Below are positions 1 through 12,400 of a stretch of DNA of 64,000 bases, piece after piece. This DNA is from Stercorarius parasiticus (taxonomy: Eukaryota > Chordata > Aves > Charadriiformes > Stercorariidae). Below the pieces are notes generated by a model that did not search any database, was not told the origin of the DNA, and saw only the letters and a list, made by a program, of their open reading frames with translations. The stretch lies in contig VWZL01000310.1 in assembly GCA_013396915.1 (NCBI GenBank), positions 151,553 to 215,552 on the forward strand, in the 5' to 3' direction. How positions within the stretch are numbered: position 1 is the stretch's first letter; the number at the start of each line of letters is the position of its first letter. The translations under genes were made by a program, and so were the position numbers.

Positions 1-710
1 GTTGCCACTCCGGTTTGCAAATTAGGATGCCTATTTGGCTGTTTTACTGGAGTTTTTCCTGGTTTTGCTTTTATCTTTCCCTTCAGAGAGCTCTTCCTAG
101 TTCTTGTCTTATCCATGGTTTTTGGCTTGTACGTTCCATTAGCTATAGTGCTCTGCTTGGAGGCGTGTGTTATTGCCATCTAACATAGCACTGGGAGTTG
201 TTTATGTAGGAAATTGGGTAATTCTTGCTAACACAACACTTAGCAGGATTTCAGATAAGGTTCAGGCTCTCATACAGATATCAGAAACAAGCCTGGTTGT
301 ATTAGGTAGCAAAATCCCAATAAAATCAAAGGCAGTTTAAAGGCAGTTTTCATTTTAAATCCATCATTACCCCTCATGTCTACAGTATTTCATAAAAGAA
401 AGTAGATGATCTTGTGGGAGTAGTGTGGAAATTTGGGGAGAAGAGGGAAGGATCTCGTTACAGTTTTGATGTGGGAGTCCTGTCATCTGCTATCAGGTTT
501 TTTTTTTGTGTAATGGATTACTTGAGAAAGTAAGTGTTTTGTTTTTTTTTTTCAATCTGTACTTTATAACATACTGCAAAAGGGCCCTTGTGATAACTTT
601 TCTGAATAGGTGTTTTTTGAAATATTCATGTGAAAAAACAGCGAAGTGAAAAAAAATGTAGTGTTTATCTTCAAGATTCATCCTCATGTGAGATACTTTT
701 TTTCATGCAG
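1..710 (+). other. BCAS4: BCAS4 intron, left edge of window
   Basis: AT-rich sequence with T-runs and no convincing coding content. It ends in a usable 3' splice site at 698-710: a T-rich tract followed by CAG, directly before the recognisable BCAS4 exon at 711. The earlier BCAS4 exons, which encode the N-terminus, must lie to the left of the window. Confidence 0.6.
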
Positions 711-812
711 ATTAGAAGTGAAGCATCAGAGATCCTGGACGAGACCATTCTGGTCCTTAAAGACAAGGCAATGGAAATGAACCACATCTCTGGCGAAGTT
801 GATAAATTAGAG
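711..812 (+). CDS. BCAS4: BCAS4 internal coding exon (coiled-coil region)
   Basis: A 34-codon exon in phase 0, bounded by TTTCATGCAG before 711 and a GT donor (GAG|GTTTGT) after 812. It begins IRSEASEILDETILVL and ends GEVDKLE. This lines up with the human BCAS4 segment that runs from LIRSDTSQILEENIPVL to AKVDRLE, a conserved helical stretch. BCAS4 (breast carcinoma amplified sequence 4) is a small cytoplasmic coiled-coil protein related to the BLOC1S4/cappuccino subunit of BLOC-1, a complex acting in the biogenesis of lysosome-related organelles. Its direct function is poorly known. The + orientation, tail to tail with ADNP, matches the vertebrate gene order BCAS4 - ADNP. The family call rests on recalled similarity, and no alignment was run. 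Confidence 0.85.
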
Positions 813-2471
813 GTTTGTTCATTGCATTAGAAAATTTACATCCTTCTTTTTATGTGTTCTATAGGTTAACTGTCCAGGTATTTATATGGAGCACTCATAT
901 GTTTATGGCTCTCTATTGTCTTATGTTTATTTTTAAATCAGCATGTTTACCCATGGTTCAGCATATATAAGTATTTATGGTTTTGGAACATCCCTGAATA
1001 ATTTATTACTCTGGATTCTACAATTCCTAAGGGTATAGTAAAAGCATTAGGTGTGATTTTGGTGTTAATAATAATGCTAATAATGTTAATTTGTTTTGTG
1101 ACTTGAAGGAGTATCTGTAAAACCATTTATAACTTCAAAAATTCAAGTCTCACATCCATTGCTGGACATACCCATTTTAAGTTGATGATCATCTTAGGTA
1201 GCAGTGGTGAGATCTCGGAGCTCCCATCTTCTGCTGTGTCTGGTTTGGTGTTTATTGTATCCTGACTGAGGGAAGCCAGTATGACTCACTAAGATGATGC
1301 CCTCAACATATTTAGTAAGCAGTAGTTAAAATTTGTGTCAACTGAGGGCAAGTTTGCCTCTGGGAAGAATATAATGAAAACATGACGAGATAAATTGTGT
1401 AATGTTTAAAATGAGTTTTAACTGACTCAAAGTGAAAGAAACCAAGTGTTTGTGGCATTAAATCCAGATAGGCAGTGCTTAAGCTTCAGGCTCTACTTCT
1501 GTACAAAGTGATATCCTCTGGTAAGGTTTATTACTCTGGGAGGGACAGGACAATTGACTTAGCTCTCAACAGGTTTTCTTTAAATGCAATTAATTTCTTG
1601 TAGTTCGTATTTTTACACCTACATTTGATAACAGACTTATCGAACCACTTCATGTATTACACCACACCAGGAGAAAGCTTCAGACAGGAAACTGAGGAAA
1701 GGCATTTTAGAACAAAAGTGGGAGTCAACTGTTAACTCATTTAGAACCTGTCTAATTTTCAGAACTGAGTACCCCAGTCCAAGAAATAGCTAGCAGGGTC
1801 TCGGCATACTTGACAATTTGGCCACACTTGAGTGTATACTTAAGCTGGGACTGTGAAATCTAAATGAATCAGGTTCCAAACCAACTGTTTCTGGAAGTGT
1901 CTCACCGATTTAGGTCTTTTTGCAAATTCTACGCTTATAGGTGGTTGGGATTTTGGGGGGAGTGTTGGGGGGGATGTTCTTGTCTTTGAACAGGAAAATA
2001 AAATTAAAATGCTAAGCAATTACTTGTGCCAAAAGTATGGTAAGCAACAGGGCTCCTTATTACTTTTTTTCCCTCTAATACAGGGGGAAAAAAAACCCAC
2101 GACCCTTCCTGACCCCGTTCCCTTAGTACAACTGTAGGGACATAGTAATTTGGAATATGAAGAAAACACCAGTCTTTGCCAGGCTGCAGGTTGCCCCTGA
2201 ATAATGCAGCAGAATGTCGTTGAGAGGCTTTTTTTGGTTATCAAGGGAGGATGATACCTTGATTGGCTAGGAATCAGTTTTTCTCCCTAACGTTACCAGC
2301 TGTAATGGCAGTAATCTGAGAGCACAAGATTAAATTGGCCATTTGAGCAGTAGTTAATGTTTTAATTAGAACTTTTAAATTTAAAGCTTAGCATCCATGG
2401 GGATTTTCAAGGAAGAAATTAACTTGTAGTCCCAAGAGTAGAAAAGAGAGGGACTGTCATGTAATGGTTAT

Positions 2472-2540
2472 ATAGAATCATAGAATCTTCATGGTTGGAA
2501 ACGACCTTTGAGATCATCGAGTCCAACCATACATCCATCA
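2472..2540 (-). mobile_element. CR1 LINE, 3' end fragment
   Basis: Contains the signature of the bird CR1 3' end read in antisense: two copies of the ATAGAATC octamer, then GGTTGGAAACGACCTTTGAG, then ATCATCGAGTCCAACC. CR1 elements end in short ATTCTATG-type repeats, so the element points to the minus strand. Only the last 70 or so bases are present, the usual 5'-truncated outcome of target-primed reverse transcription. Confidence 0.85.
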
Positions 2541-2559
2541 TAGGATGAGAATCTGCTGG

Positions 2560-2640
2560 GTTTTGATTTTGATGTTGCCACTCGTACATTTTGGGCAATT
2601 AATTTACCTCACCTTCCCCATCCCTAAAATGGGCAGTGCT
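2560..2640 (+). repeat. MIR-like ancient SINE fragment
   Basis: The order of short motifs TTTTGGGCAATTAATTTACCT, CACCTTCCCCATCCCTAAAATGGG resembles the MIR core: a 'CTTGGGCAAGTTACTTAACCT' block, then 'CAGTTTCCTCATCTGTAAAATGGG'. It is badly decayed, as expected of an element predating the bird-mammal split. The call rests on motif order only. Confidence 0.45.
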
Positions 2641-3270
2641 CAACTTCTGGGGGGAAAAAAAAAAAAAAAAAGAAGTGAAGTTTAATCCTTAATAGAAAGT
2701 ATCAAAAGTCTTTACAAACTGTTATGTATTTTCACAAATGAATACTATGGTCTTTCTAGTTGTCTTTCCCTTATGGCTCAAATTTCAACTGAAACTGAAC
2801 ACATGTATGTTTTAGGTCAATAATTCCTGACCTTTTTAAGCTAAAAATCACCTGTCCTTATCTCTTCCTCTGCTGTCTGCTCCCTCCTACCACTTTGGCC
2901 ACTTCCTCGCTCCCACGAGTAATAGCAGTATCTTTGCAGGTTCTGAAGAGCTTTTCACCTCACTGCTGAAATGTTGCCAGACCTTTAGATACTATGCAAG
3001 TGCTTACACACTCTGTATGCTGTAAAGGGAGCAAAAGTCTGTAGGTAAGGAGAAAAATTAGCATTAGGTCATGACCAGTGGTTCTTCTCATGGCTGTAAA
3101 CATCTGTAGTCTACTTCTGAGTATGCGCCCCTTGGATATTTATATTAGCAATACTGCACTCTGAAATATTGCTGAGCTTTTCCTTTGACTTCTAATCTCT
3201 AGCTTGGATAATGTTGAAACCCAGCACAGGTGCTTTTAATTTTCATTAGATGTTATTCCTCTCTCCATAG

Positions 3271-3404
3271 GCATTTGTTAAAATGGTTGCCGCCGTGTTT
3301 CCCTCCTAGAAGAGCAGGTGCTTGAAGCAGAGAAGAGCCGTGTCACTGTTCTTAATACCGTTTGCAAATTATTTCAGTGTGTAACTGTCTCTTCATTTAA
3401 AAAC
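3271..3404 (+). CDS. BCAS4: BCAS4 coding exon with apparent frameshift
   Basis: Follows TCTCTCCATAG and ends at a canonical donor (AAC|GTGAGT). The first codons, in phase 0 from the previous exon, read AFVKMV, identical to human BCAS4. This frame stops at TAG 3307-3309. The homologous continuation LEEQVLEAEKSRVT through SSFKN lies in another frame starting at CTA 3306, and matches human FLEADVLQAERDH through PSFRN. Between ATGGTT and that CTA there are 17 bases where 18 are expected, so one base is missing somewhere in 3289-3305. The distal frame then stays open to the donor in phase 0. Either the assembly lost a base or the allele is broken. The exon is otherwise intact, which favours an assembly error or a recent lesion. 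Confidence 0.75.
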
Positions 3405-6400
3405 GTGAGTATTTTTAAAGCTGCTCCCAGCAGATAGGAAAGTGATGTTAAATACCCTTGCTATATCAAATGTGGCTTTACAGCATCTTTAATTATTAAT
3501 TTTAAGTGGTGTAAAAGAACTAGGTACAGTTTGCTTCTGTAAAGGGAATTTTTTTACATTTTTAAAAAATTTACATAATTTTCTTTTTCTGAAGTGTTGC
3601 TACTTAGGCATTGAATAGTTCCAGCAGTAATTTTTGCAATTCAATTTTCTGTGTTTTGCTCCTGAATGAAAGGATCTTCTCTGTATATGTATATGCAAAT
3701 AGGAAGCTTGTTATACATCATCTTGCAGTGAGACACATAAGCATAGATTGTTCTTTCTATTTAGTCTTTGTTTTTATGTCAGTTATTCCTTTATAGGGTC
3801 TGTGGATGAGCACTAGAGGGGGATGAGAACTCTTTCAGTGAGTTTTAGCGATATTTGCTGATAGAAGAAGAATCTTTAGAGTCAAGAGATAATGAGATCT
3901 GATGTGGACTCGAGGAAAACTTACATACTCTTCATCCTTTCTGTCCTAGTTCTTTTCCAACTGTGTCTTCATGCCACTTACCTTTACACTCTGTTTTCCT
4001 TCTCTAAGCTCCCAGGTCATTCTCTGAATCTGTCATTTCCCCCATCACAATCTCCAGTTAGCCTTTTCTGAACTCATCGCTTCCATTCCTCCCTCTCCAT
4101 CTCGATGTGAATCTACCCTGTTTTCAGTCTTAGCATATCTCCATCAGGATCCTTGTTCTAGTCCCAGCTACCTTCTTGCTTTCTTTTGTCCCTTCTGTAT
4201 TTCCACCATTATGTTTCCCTTCTCATTTTCTTCCATGCCAGTATTCATAATACCCGGTAGGCAAAAATGTACAGGTATTGGTGATCACGTATGTACAGCT
4301 GAACGACTCCAAATTTTTGTCTGGTGTCATAGCAACTGCTGGAAGCTTCAGTTGCAGGAAAAGTCCAGTTCAGTTTCTGCAGATCCAGGACAGACCTTAA
4401 CTGCTTAAAGAGAATAATGAATATTCAGTGTGGTTAACAGAGGTGCAGACAGGAGATGGTGCATACTGATTTCATCTTCAGCTGTCAAACTCTAGTGAAC
4501 CTTTAGAAAACCACAGTTTATATAGACTCAGTAAAGAGTTGTAACTTGGCCAGATTTAGTAATATTTTCATAGGAATGGGAAAATACGTCCCTGATAGGA
4601 GTGCAGTTTACTGCCAATTTAAAATCTCTGCTGTAGCTTATGAAGGCATTGGAGCTTTTCAAAAGAGCTAAGCAACACATACTTTTCCTTAATTTGATTA
4701 TCTGAATTGGCTTGATTTTGTTCCCTAAAACTTTCCAAATATGTTAAAGCTGCAGCAGATACCCAGTCTGGAAAATATATCAAAGCTGGAAGTTTTACAC
4801 GGTTGGTCTGCCTATACAAATAGTGTTGTATAACTGGGACGCCAATAAGAATGTGGAAAAGGCCAGACTATTTACTCAGTAGCTGGCTTGAGTTGGGCTT
4901 GAAGACATTATAGGGTTTTCAGGATTTTTTCCCTTATAATTACAAAGAAAAAATGTGAAATACTGTGTAACTCTGTATTCCTGCTTGCAGACATCTTGGG
5001 ATGATAATATTAGTGAACAAAAGAAGAAAAATAAATAGGGAATGCTGTAGCTTCCTACTGTACAGATCTTATTGCTCCCTCCCATCCTTTCCCCCAAAAA
5101 TAGTACCTCTAGAAAGCGTGGTAAGAGAGGTAATGAGGATGAGCACAGATAAGGAAAAGTTCTCTCACAGGAATTTCTAAACAGACAAAGACTCAGCCTG
5201 AGGGAGGACAGGACAGGATAGAGATTCATGAAGTCATTCTGTATGTGGAGCAGGTGAATAGAGAATGATTATTCACTCCCTCCCATAACTCAAGAACCAG
5301 GGTCATCCAATGAAATGATCAGCAGGCAGGTTCACAATACAAAAAGGGAGGTACTTAACTTTACACGATGTATTAATATGCCAGAGAACTTATGTCCACA
5401 GGATGTTCTATATCCCCAAAGCAATTAGACAAATTCCTGGGGAAAAAGAATCCAGCAATGGGTATTAAACAAAATATCCATCCTTCAGCCACAAATTCTT
5501 GAAGACTGGGAAGTAAGCTTGTATTTTTGCCCTTTAAACCTTTCCCTAGGCAACCCCTTCAAGTGGTCACCACTTAAGAGGGATTATTTGGCTGCATGGA
5601 CCTTTGAATGGTGCAGTGCAGCTACTTGTTAATAACTTTTACACCGTGGTTCTTGCTGTAAATTCTGTCTCCGTTCTGCTCTGTGCTGGTAAGGGACTAT
5701 TCACTTCTAGTAGAAGTATGCAGGAAAGGACTGAACTGTTTAAGGACATAAATGGAGTTTGAATTTCTGCAGCAACTTTCCTTTTGGTTTGACTGTTGCC
5801 TGAAACCTAATAAGATCCGTGCCAACTATCCAAGTTTCTGTACTCTCTCCAAATCTGTTTCTTTCTAGTTGTCCACCCCTTTTCCCCTCTTATGTAGGAT
5901 ATCGTTGCAGAGGTGCCCTTTTGGCATCTTTTGCCATTTGAAAATTAGAACTGTTCTGACTGTTTTTGTAGGTGAGTTTAACTTATTCTGAAATGATAGT
6001 ATCTGAAATGATAGTAACTGATGTGTCTTCTCTCCATAGTCTGATCAGACTGGGTAAAAAAGTTTGAGAGTTCCCCTCTCTTCTGAGTAGAGTACACATC
6101 GATATGTGTTTCAACTGTTTTTTCCTCTTCTAATTAAACATGCATGCTATTTTAAATGTAAGGGAAATCTCATTGTCATTGTTTTGCAATTATGTTTCAA
6201 AGTGCAGCTAAATCCTGCAATGTTTGTCTTTTTTATTTTTGGCTGTGTTTTTTGGGTATTCAGAAAGTTATTTCGGACAGACTCCAGTGCACAATGACAC
6301 AGGGAAAGGTGTCTAATCTGTGGGAGAAAAAATGAGTAATCAGAATTCACTTTTTTGTGTTTGGAATATCCAAGTTGGTCTGAAAAGAAATGACCTTATA

Positions 6401-9400
6401 CTAAATATAAATTACAAATGTGACTGGGTAAGTCTGACAGGTTATAAGGATATAACACCTCCTGAGGGAACAGAACAGAGGAAATAACTTTCTCTTGTGA
6501 AGTTTGCGGCTTTGTGGAAGAAAAGCTTTTCTTCTGTAAAGCTTGAACCGTGATTTCAAATCTTTTATCCAAAGATGTTATCTGTGCCCTGGCTGAATAG
6601 GGTTCAGCAATCTTAGAGAAAGGACAGGAAATCTATTTTAGAAAACTTCAGCATGTGGAGTTTAAAAAAAACGACTAGTATCTTTTCCAATGGAAGAAAA
6701 CTGAATGTCACCAACTCTTGCTGTTTTGTCATGCATCTTGTGATATCTGTCATTTTCTTAAAGCCAGAAATTTTCTTTCGATGTCATTGACTGAGGATCT
6801 TGACAAATATTTACTTTTAGAGTAATTTTTAACGCTCGTATACTTGCAGGGAAAGGCTTATAAAATCATAACCTCCAAAAAATCTCATGCTGATGGTATC
6901 AAGAAAAAGGGTGCATGTTTGTTAGATTTATCTTTTTTTTTTTTTGAGGCTTCTTATTGTCTTTCTTTCTACTAATATTATAAACTCTAGACAGCAGCTG
7001 CTTATCTGACGTGAGGTTTGCTATCTTGTCTTGGCAAAGGTGCTGGCTAATTGTTTTTCCTGACACCTGGGGTGAATTCTGACAAATTGAACTGGGAAAT
7101 TGATAATGGGATATGAAGCATTCTGTGTGCTACTTTATTAGTTCATCTGAGCTCAGTAATGAGCAAAAGTTACTGATGAGTTACACTGACTAAAGTATCT
7201 AGGAAAGAGACCTGGACTTAACAGGGTTTTTTTTCTGTGGTTACCAGTGTAAGGTGTGGAAGTGGACATGGACTTCTGCCTGCAGTCTCCATAGTAGTAG
7301 TAGATTCATTCTCTGAGAGAAGGAAGCTCAGAAGGACTAAGGAGCTGTGTAGAGTTAAGGTTTTGCTTAATGTAGAAGACAGCTAGCTGGGTTTGAATTT
7401 TCATAAATAAATCTTAAGAAAAATAAATCACTGGAACAAGGAATCTTTCCTATATTGAGACTTTGCATTTGTTTAACTTTTGCAGATGATCCTTCAAATG
7501 TAACTTGATGTTGGTTTCAGCCTCACTGTTTTCTATACATTACTAATTTCTTTTCTTGAAGACTGCAAAGCAGCACATATTGGGATTTCTGTTACTGTCT
7601 TTGCCAGTGACAATGTGTGATCGCATATATGTCATGCTACTTCTTTATGTCCTAATTTACGTCACAAGATAATGTTTAGTGTTTCCAAAATGCTATGAGA
7701 TTTTTCTGTCAACCTTGAAGAAAAATATTTGTTAAATTATTACTAAAACATACCAGATGGGAAAGATGTGAAGAGACAAAATACAACAGAGTATTTAAAA
7801 ACTGGGGGTGTACTATGTTCATATTTAAAACTCATTAATTTTCAAGTGTTGAATACTACCAGCCATTTTTTTAATATTGGGGAAAATAAAAAAACCCTGA
7901 CACATACTTAAATATTTAATGTTAAGAACTTTGGGTTCAGCTTATTTTACCTGCAGCTATGCTTGAAGTTCATCCAGTTCCGTTCTGATTTGGACCGATT
8001 CATTAACTGGTTTGGGAGCCCCAGAGAAGTCCCACTGGTTCTGTGTTGGGAAAGATAACACTTAAAAATGGAAAGATTCAAGTGAGGAGGTGCAGCAGGC
8101 CCAGAAGTCAAGATTTCAGCTACCCATGGCTTTAGCCCTCGTTCGCCTGCTTCTTTGAGGGAGCCTACACAATTCTTGAAGTTAAGCAAGAGTTTCTTGT
8201 TAAGTTTGCCGAGTCTGGCATAGAGGGGAAGAGCTTGAGAGAGGTTGCAGCGCTGTGCTTGGACATCAAGCTGGACTGATTTGGAGGAGCAGATTGAGAG
8301 TGCTGGGGCTTGAACACTGCAGGCAGGAGTGGGAATATACACGGGTGTCTGCACGTGTACTGAGAGCATTAGGGAAGGCTAGGGGAGAAGTGGGAGCCTG
8401 GCTGGTGGGGTGCAGCAGGTACACATGCAATGCTGTTGACTGTAACAGCAGGCAGTTTTCAAGTGTGCAGGAACAGAAGTCAAAATACAAAATACTGCCT
8501 GTTCCCACTTGAACCAATTTTGTTTGAATGCCCCTACAGCAGATGTGAAAAAGCCTTTACACTACAGATGTCATTGTTGGACTGTCCAAAGCAGGACAGC
8601 AGAGTGGCACATAAATAAGGATTTGTGTTCTGAGTTATATACATGGTGATGGGGAGAAACTGTAATGTAGTTGCTGCGCTGCAGAGTGCAGTGGGTGCAA
8701 AGGGTCTCTTGTACTAAATAGATGCCACTTAGGGGATACATCAGCTTTTAATTGAGCCATCACGCTGAAATGGTAGCGGGGAAAAAAAAAATATCTCTAG
8801 CTTATGTGCAACAAAGAAGTTAAAATAACAATTCCGATTCTTTTTTTTAATCAGTGCTAAGATTGGCTTCTGACTTCCTGTTCTCTAATGGGAAGGGATT
8901 AGGCCCTTTATGTTTTGAAAGAGACTGAGCCAATTCCTGTTGCAAAATTCCAGTACTGAGATCAAATGAATGAATAAAAACAGTTACGAAAAACTTGATT
9001 TGTCAGAAAGCAACCTTCATTAGTGCTCTCATCTCTTTTCTATCACAGAAATTGTTTTTAAGCTATAATTGCATTTCACTGACAAAAGCTTCTGGCTACA
9101 TATATAAAGATTTGTGAAATACTGCCTTTCTGTAAACTGGTATAATCTGTGCCAGAAAATAGAAACCCAGCCTCTGCGTGTAGAGAGCTCCTCCTCCGGA
9201 GTGCAGTTTCAGTGGCTCTATTGGTTAGTATTGTTGAGCTTTAAATATATTCTGCAGTACAGGGTTTACTAGGCTTTGATGCTTGCTCTTGAAAGGCAAG
9301 AAAAAAATCTTCCCTCAGAAATGTTTTACATAACATTGCTCTGTGCAGAGTTAAAGTGAATTAGTTACAGAAAAGATTTTAGCTGGCGCCAGTGAAATAA

Positions 9401-12400
9401 TTGGTAAATGTCTCTTCACCCTCCCCTTTTCTCATGTTCCTGTTGGCTGTCCCTGTAAGGAATGCAGCAAGCAGTGGCTCCTGCTCGCACTATTGATTTA
9501 GCATTTGCATGTTATACATTGCAGCTCTGCGCTGGCTTGTTTTATGGGCAATATAGGATGTCTTCGGTTGTATCACATTTTCTGTTTCTACTTGCATTTC
9601 TGTCTCCCATATGAGGCTCTGTGCCGTTATATCCATTGTCAAACAGGATTGTGTGCACTCATCATTACAAAACAATGCGTGTAAAATACTTAACGCTTCA
9701 CTATCCCAGTGGTTCAGGGTTCCTATTCATAAACCTGTGCTGCCATCGATTCTTAAGAAACAAAAGCAATAAGATAATAAAAGCTAAAACTTGGCTGCTG
9801 TGTCTCTGGCATGAATGCCCCAGGGCCAGCAGAGCAGCATGTTGTGAAGGGTGCTGTTAGGTCCATTTCTTAGCAGAATTACTTGTTTGTATTTTTCTCA
9901 CAACATTCCCGTTTCTTTGTTACAGGTGTGCCATTGACACATCTGGTGTTAAGCAAAATTAACCACATTTTCCAAAATGTTAGAATTCTCTTACTAAAAA
10001 AGGATGACTGTTTTCCCTGTTTCAGGGTTTCTTTTGGTTATACTGTTTTTCTCAGTTTATGTTCTACCAGCTACATCTTAAATTCTAGCTGAGCTGCAGA
10101 AGCGTACTGTAGGTTAGATGATGTTAGGGTTAAACATTTCAAATGCATTGTAATACATTGAGAAATTATGTTCTTGCTAGCCATAGTTGTGGTGAGCTTG
10201 TTGGGAACTTTGTTCTACCATATTTCTGTGGATTGTCTCCACAGCATGGTATGCTCCGCCACTTATTTCTGTAACCATGTAATATATACTTTTGTAATGG
10301 TGTCTCATCAGAGGAATGTCTGTAGAAATTGTGGTCTCAGTGTGACAAAAGCAAAAATTTCTGTGTTTATTTTGTTCCTATTTTTAATTCTGCACCAAAA
10401 AAAAGTTGCCCTTTAAAGTGATTTTCTGTTTACAAACATTTTACTAAATTTTTCTTTTTTTTTTTTTCCATAATTTATAGTGGGGGCTGGATGGCTTAAC
10501 TGAGATTGGGGTGCTAAATCTTGAAGCAGGTGGTTGACAGCAGTTCCAGGCACAAACTGCTTTCTGGGTAAACACACCAGACAAACGGGCAAAAGGAAGG
10601 ACATGCACCATCTCGCTGATGGTAACTGGAGGCATAGAGAAAAAAAATTACTTTATTATGGTTGTACCATAAATCTACAGTACGGCCTGGCACTGCATTG
10701 AAGTGTCCACAGAACCTTGAGTAGAAGACTCTCTTTGGATGGAACTTCTTTGCTGAACTATTGTAACACTTCTGCTTTCCACCTGCAGTCCTTTTCTAAA
10801 GGATTAAAAAAGAACAGGTGAACAAAGAATCCATTTTATAACTGGATAAACTGCTACAAGATCCAAGAAGATACTATGAGCTAGTGAAAGGTCTAAATAG
10901 AAAAATTCTCACTCCAGATGTTTCACACAGAGTAATCTCTATGTTAAAATTTGGATGAAGTTGGCATGAGGGAGTTTTGGAAAGGAATTTTTATTCTGAT
11001 TTGGCTTTTATAATATGGAATGCATTGTAGCTTGTGGATTTTCACAGTATCCTAAAGTGATACTCAAACAGGAGCAACTCTCATATAAATCACTCTTATT
11101 GTAAATCAGGTTGACTTTTTCTGGAAGTACATTTATGGATTAAGATGAATGAAATTTGAAGGCTGTCTGGGAAATAAAGATCTTGACCCTGTATAAATAC
11201 TATACAATAAAGTTAACCATAGGTATTTGTATAGCTATCAACTCTCATGCAAAGTGATCCACGAAATAGTGTTGTTTGTGAAATTAGTCTGAATCTTAGC
11301 TTTCACTAAAGTACTTGAGATAATCCGTGTACAAGGTGAGAGGTGAAGAGTCAGACACTGGAGAAACTTTTTCTTCTCTCCCTTTCAACAAGTGATCGTG
11401 GTGCTGCTAAAGGCCACATGCCTGTTACTAAACTGCTTGTTCTCCTACAAAATGCCCTGGGTAAGGTAGGTTGGTCAGAAGGTGTTATGATTTTTACACA
11501 GGCACACTCTGACAAATGCGCATTCTGCTTTTTTGCCCCAAATAAAGCCGGAGTCTTATTCTCACCCTGTGGCACTGTCTGCCCATGGAGATTATTGCTG
11601 CCTCCCTGCCGCTCTCCCCAGCTGCACACAGATTGCAATTAACTCCCCACTTCCTCTCTTCTTTCCTGCATCTCCTTGTGCTGCCACATAGATGTTCCTA
11701 CTTGGGACGCTCACCACTTTTAAAAAGTGTTTTATCAACTCATTTCCAGTGCCTCTGGCTTTTCCATGTGAGACTGTTACATATGGAAGTCTCCTGGGGC
11801 ATTCTGCTGCCCTTCTCCGTGACTCATTTTCCTGATAACTGCTCATCTTGGTGGTTGTTCATACTTCCTCCGCTTGGGTTTTGTTTGGGATCTTTTTTTA
11901 AAGCGTTGCATGTCATCTAGGAGCATGTATAGCTGTTAAATGTATTTAGAATAAATACCTGTATTACGAGGCAATAATGAGGAAAAAGGAATAACTAGGA
12001 GTCCAATAGGTGAAGTGGGTGCCAAGCCCGTGTGAAGAAGATGGCAGTGGCTGGATCTTTTGTTGATATGTTGAAGTAAAGCGAAACCAAAGTTTCATTT
12101 TATTAACATATGTTGAATTATTAACTGGGGCAGTTTAGCCACCGCTTCTGCAGTGGGGAGGGACACCAGACAAGAGGCAGAGAAGCCTAACTGGGATTGA
12201 AAATCACTGCAGCTCTCTTAATGCAAGCTGTTCTCTCTTTGAGCTTTCCATTTAATGTCTGCAGTCTGCCACATTAATTCTTGAAGTAGCTCTTAAATGG
12301 GTAGCTGTAAAAGGGGTAATCTTGGTCCAATATACTTTTGAAAATAGGAACTTCAATGTTGTAACAGGAGAGGCGCACATCTTTGTTTCCTAGCATCGAA

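Larger units (their letters stand above)
813..3270 (+). other. BCAS4: BCAS4 intron
   Basis: Intron between two BCAS4 coding exons, GT at 813 to AG at 3270 (TCTCTCCATAG). It carries a short CR1 tail (2472-2540), a MIR-like stretch (about 2560-2640) and an A-rich run near 2656-2671. No coding signal was seen on either strand. Confidence 0.7.

Noticed and set aside
7947..8517. Cluster of 83-140 codon ORFs on both strands
   Set aside because: No splice context, domain or recognisable homology. The frames overlap one another on opposite strands.
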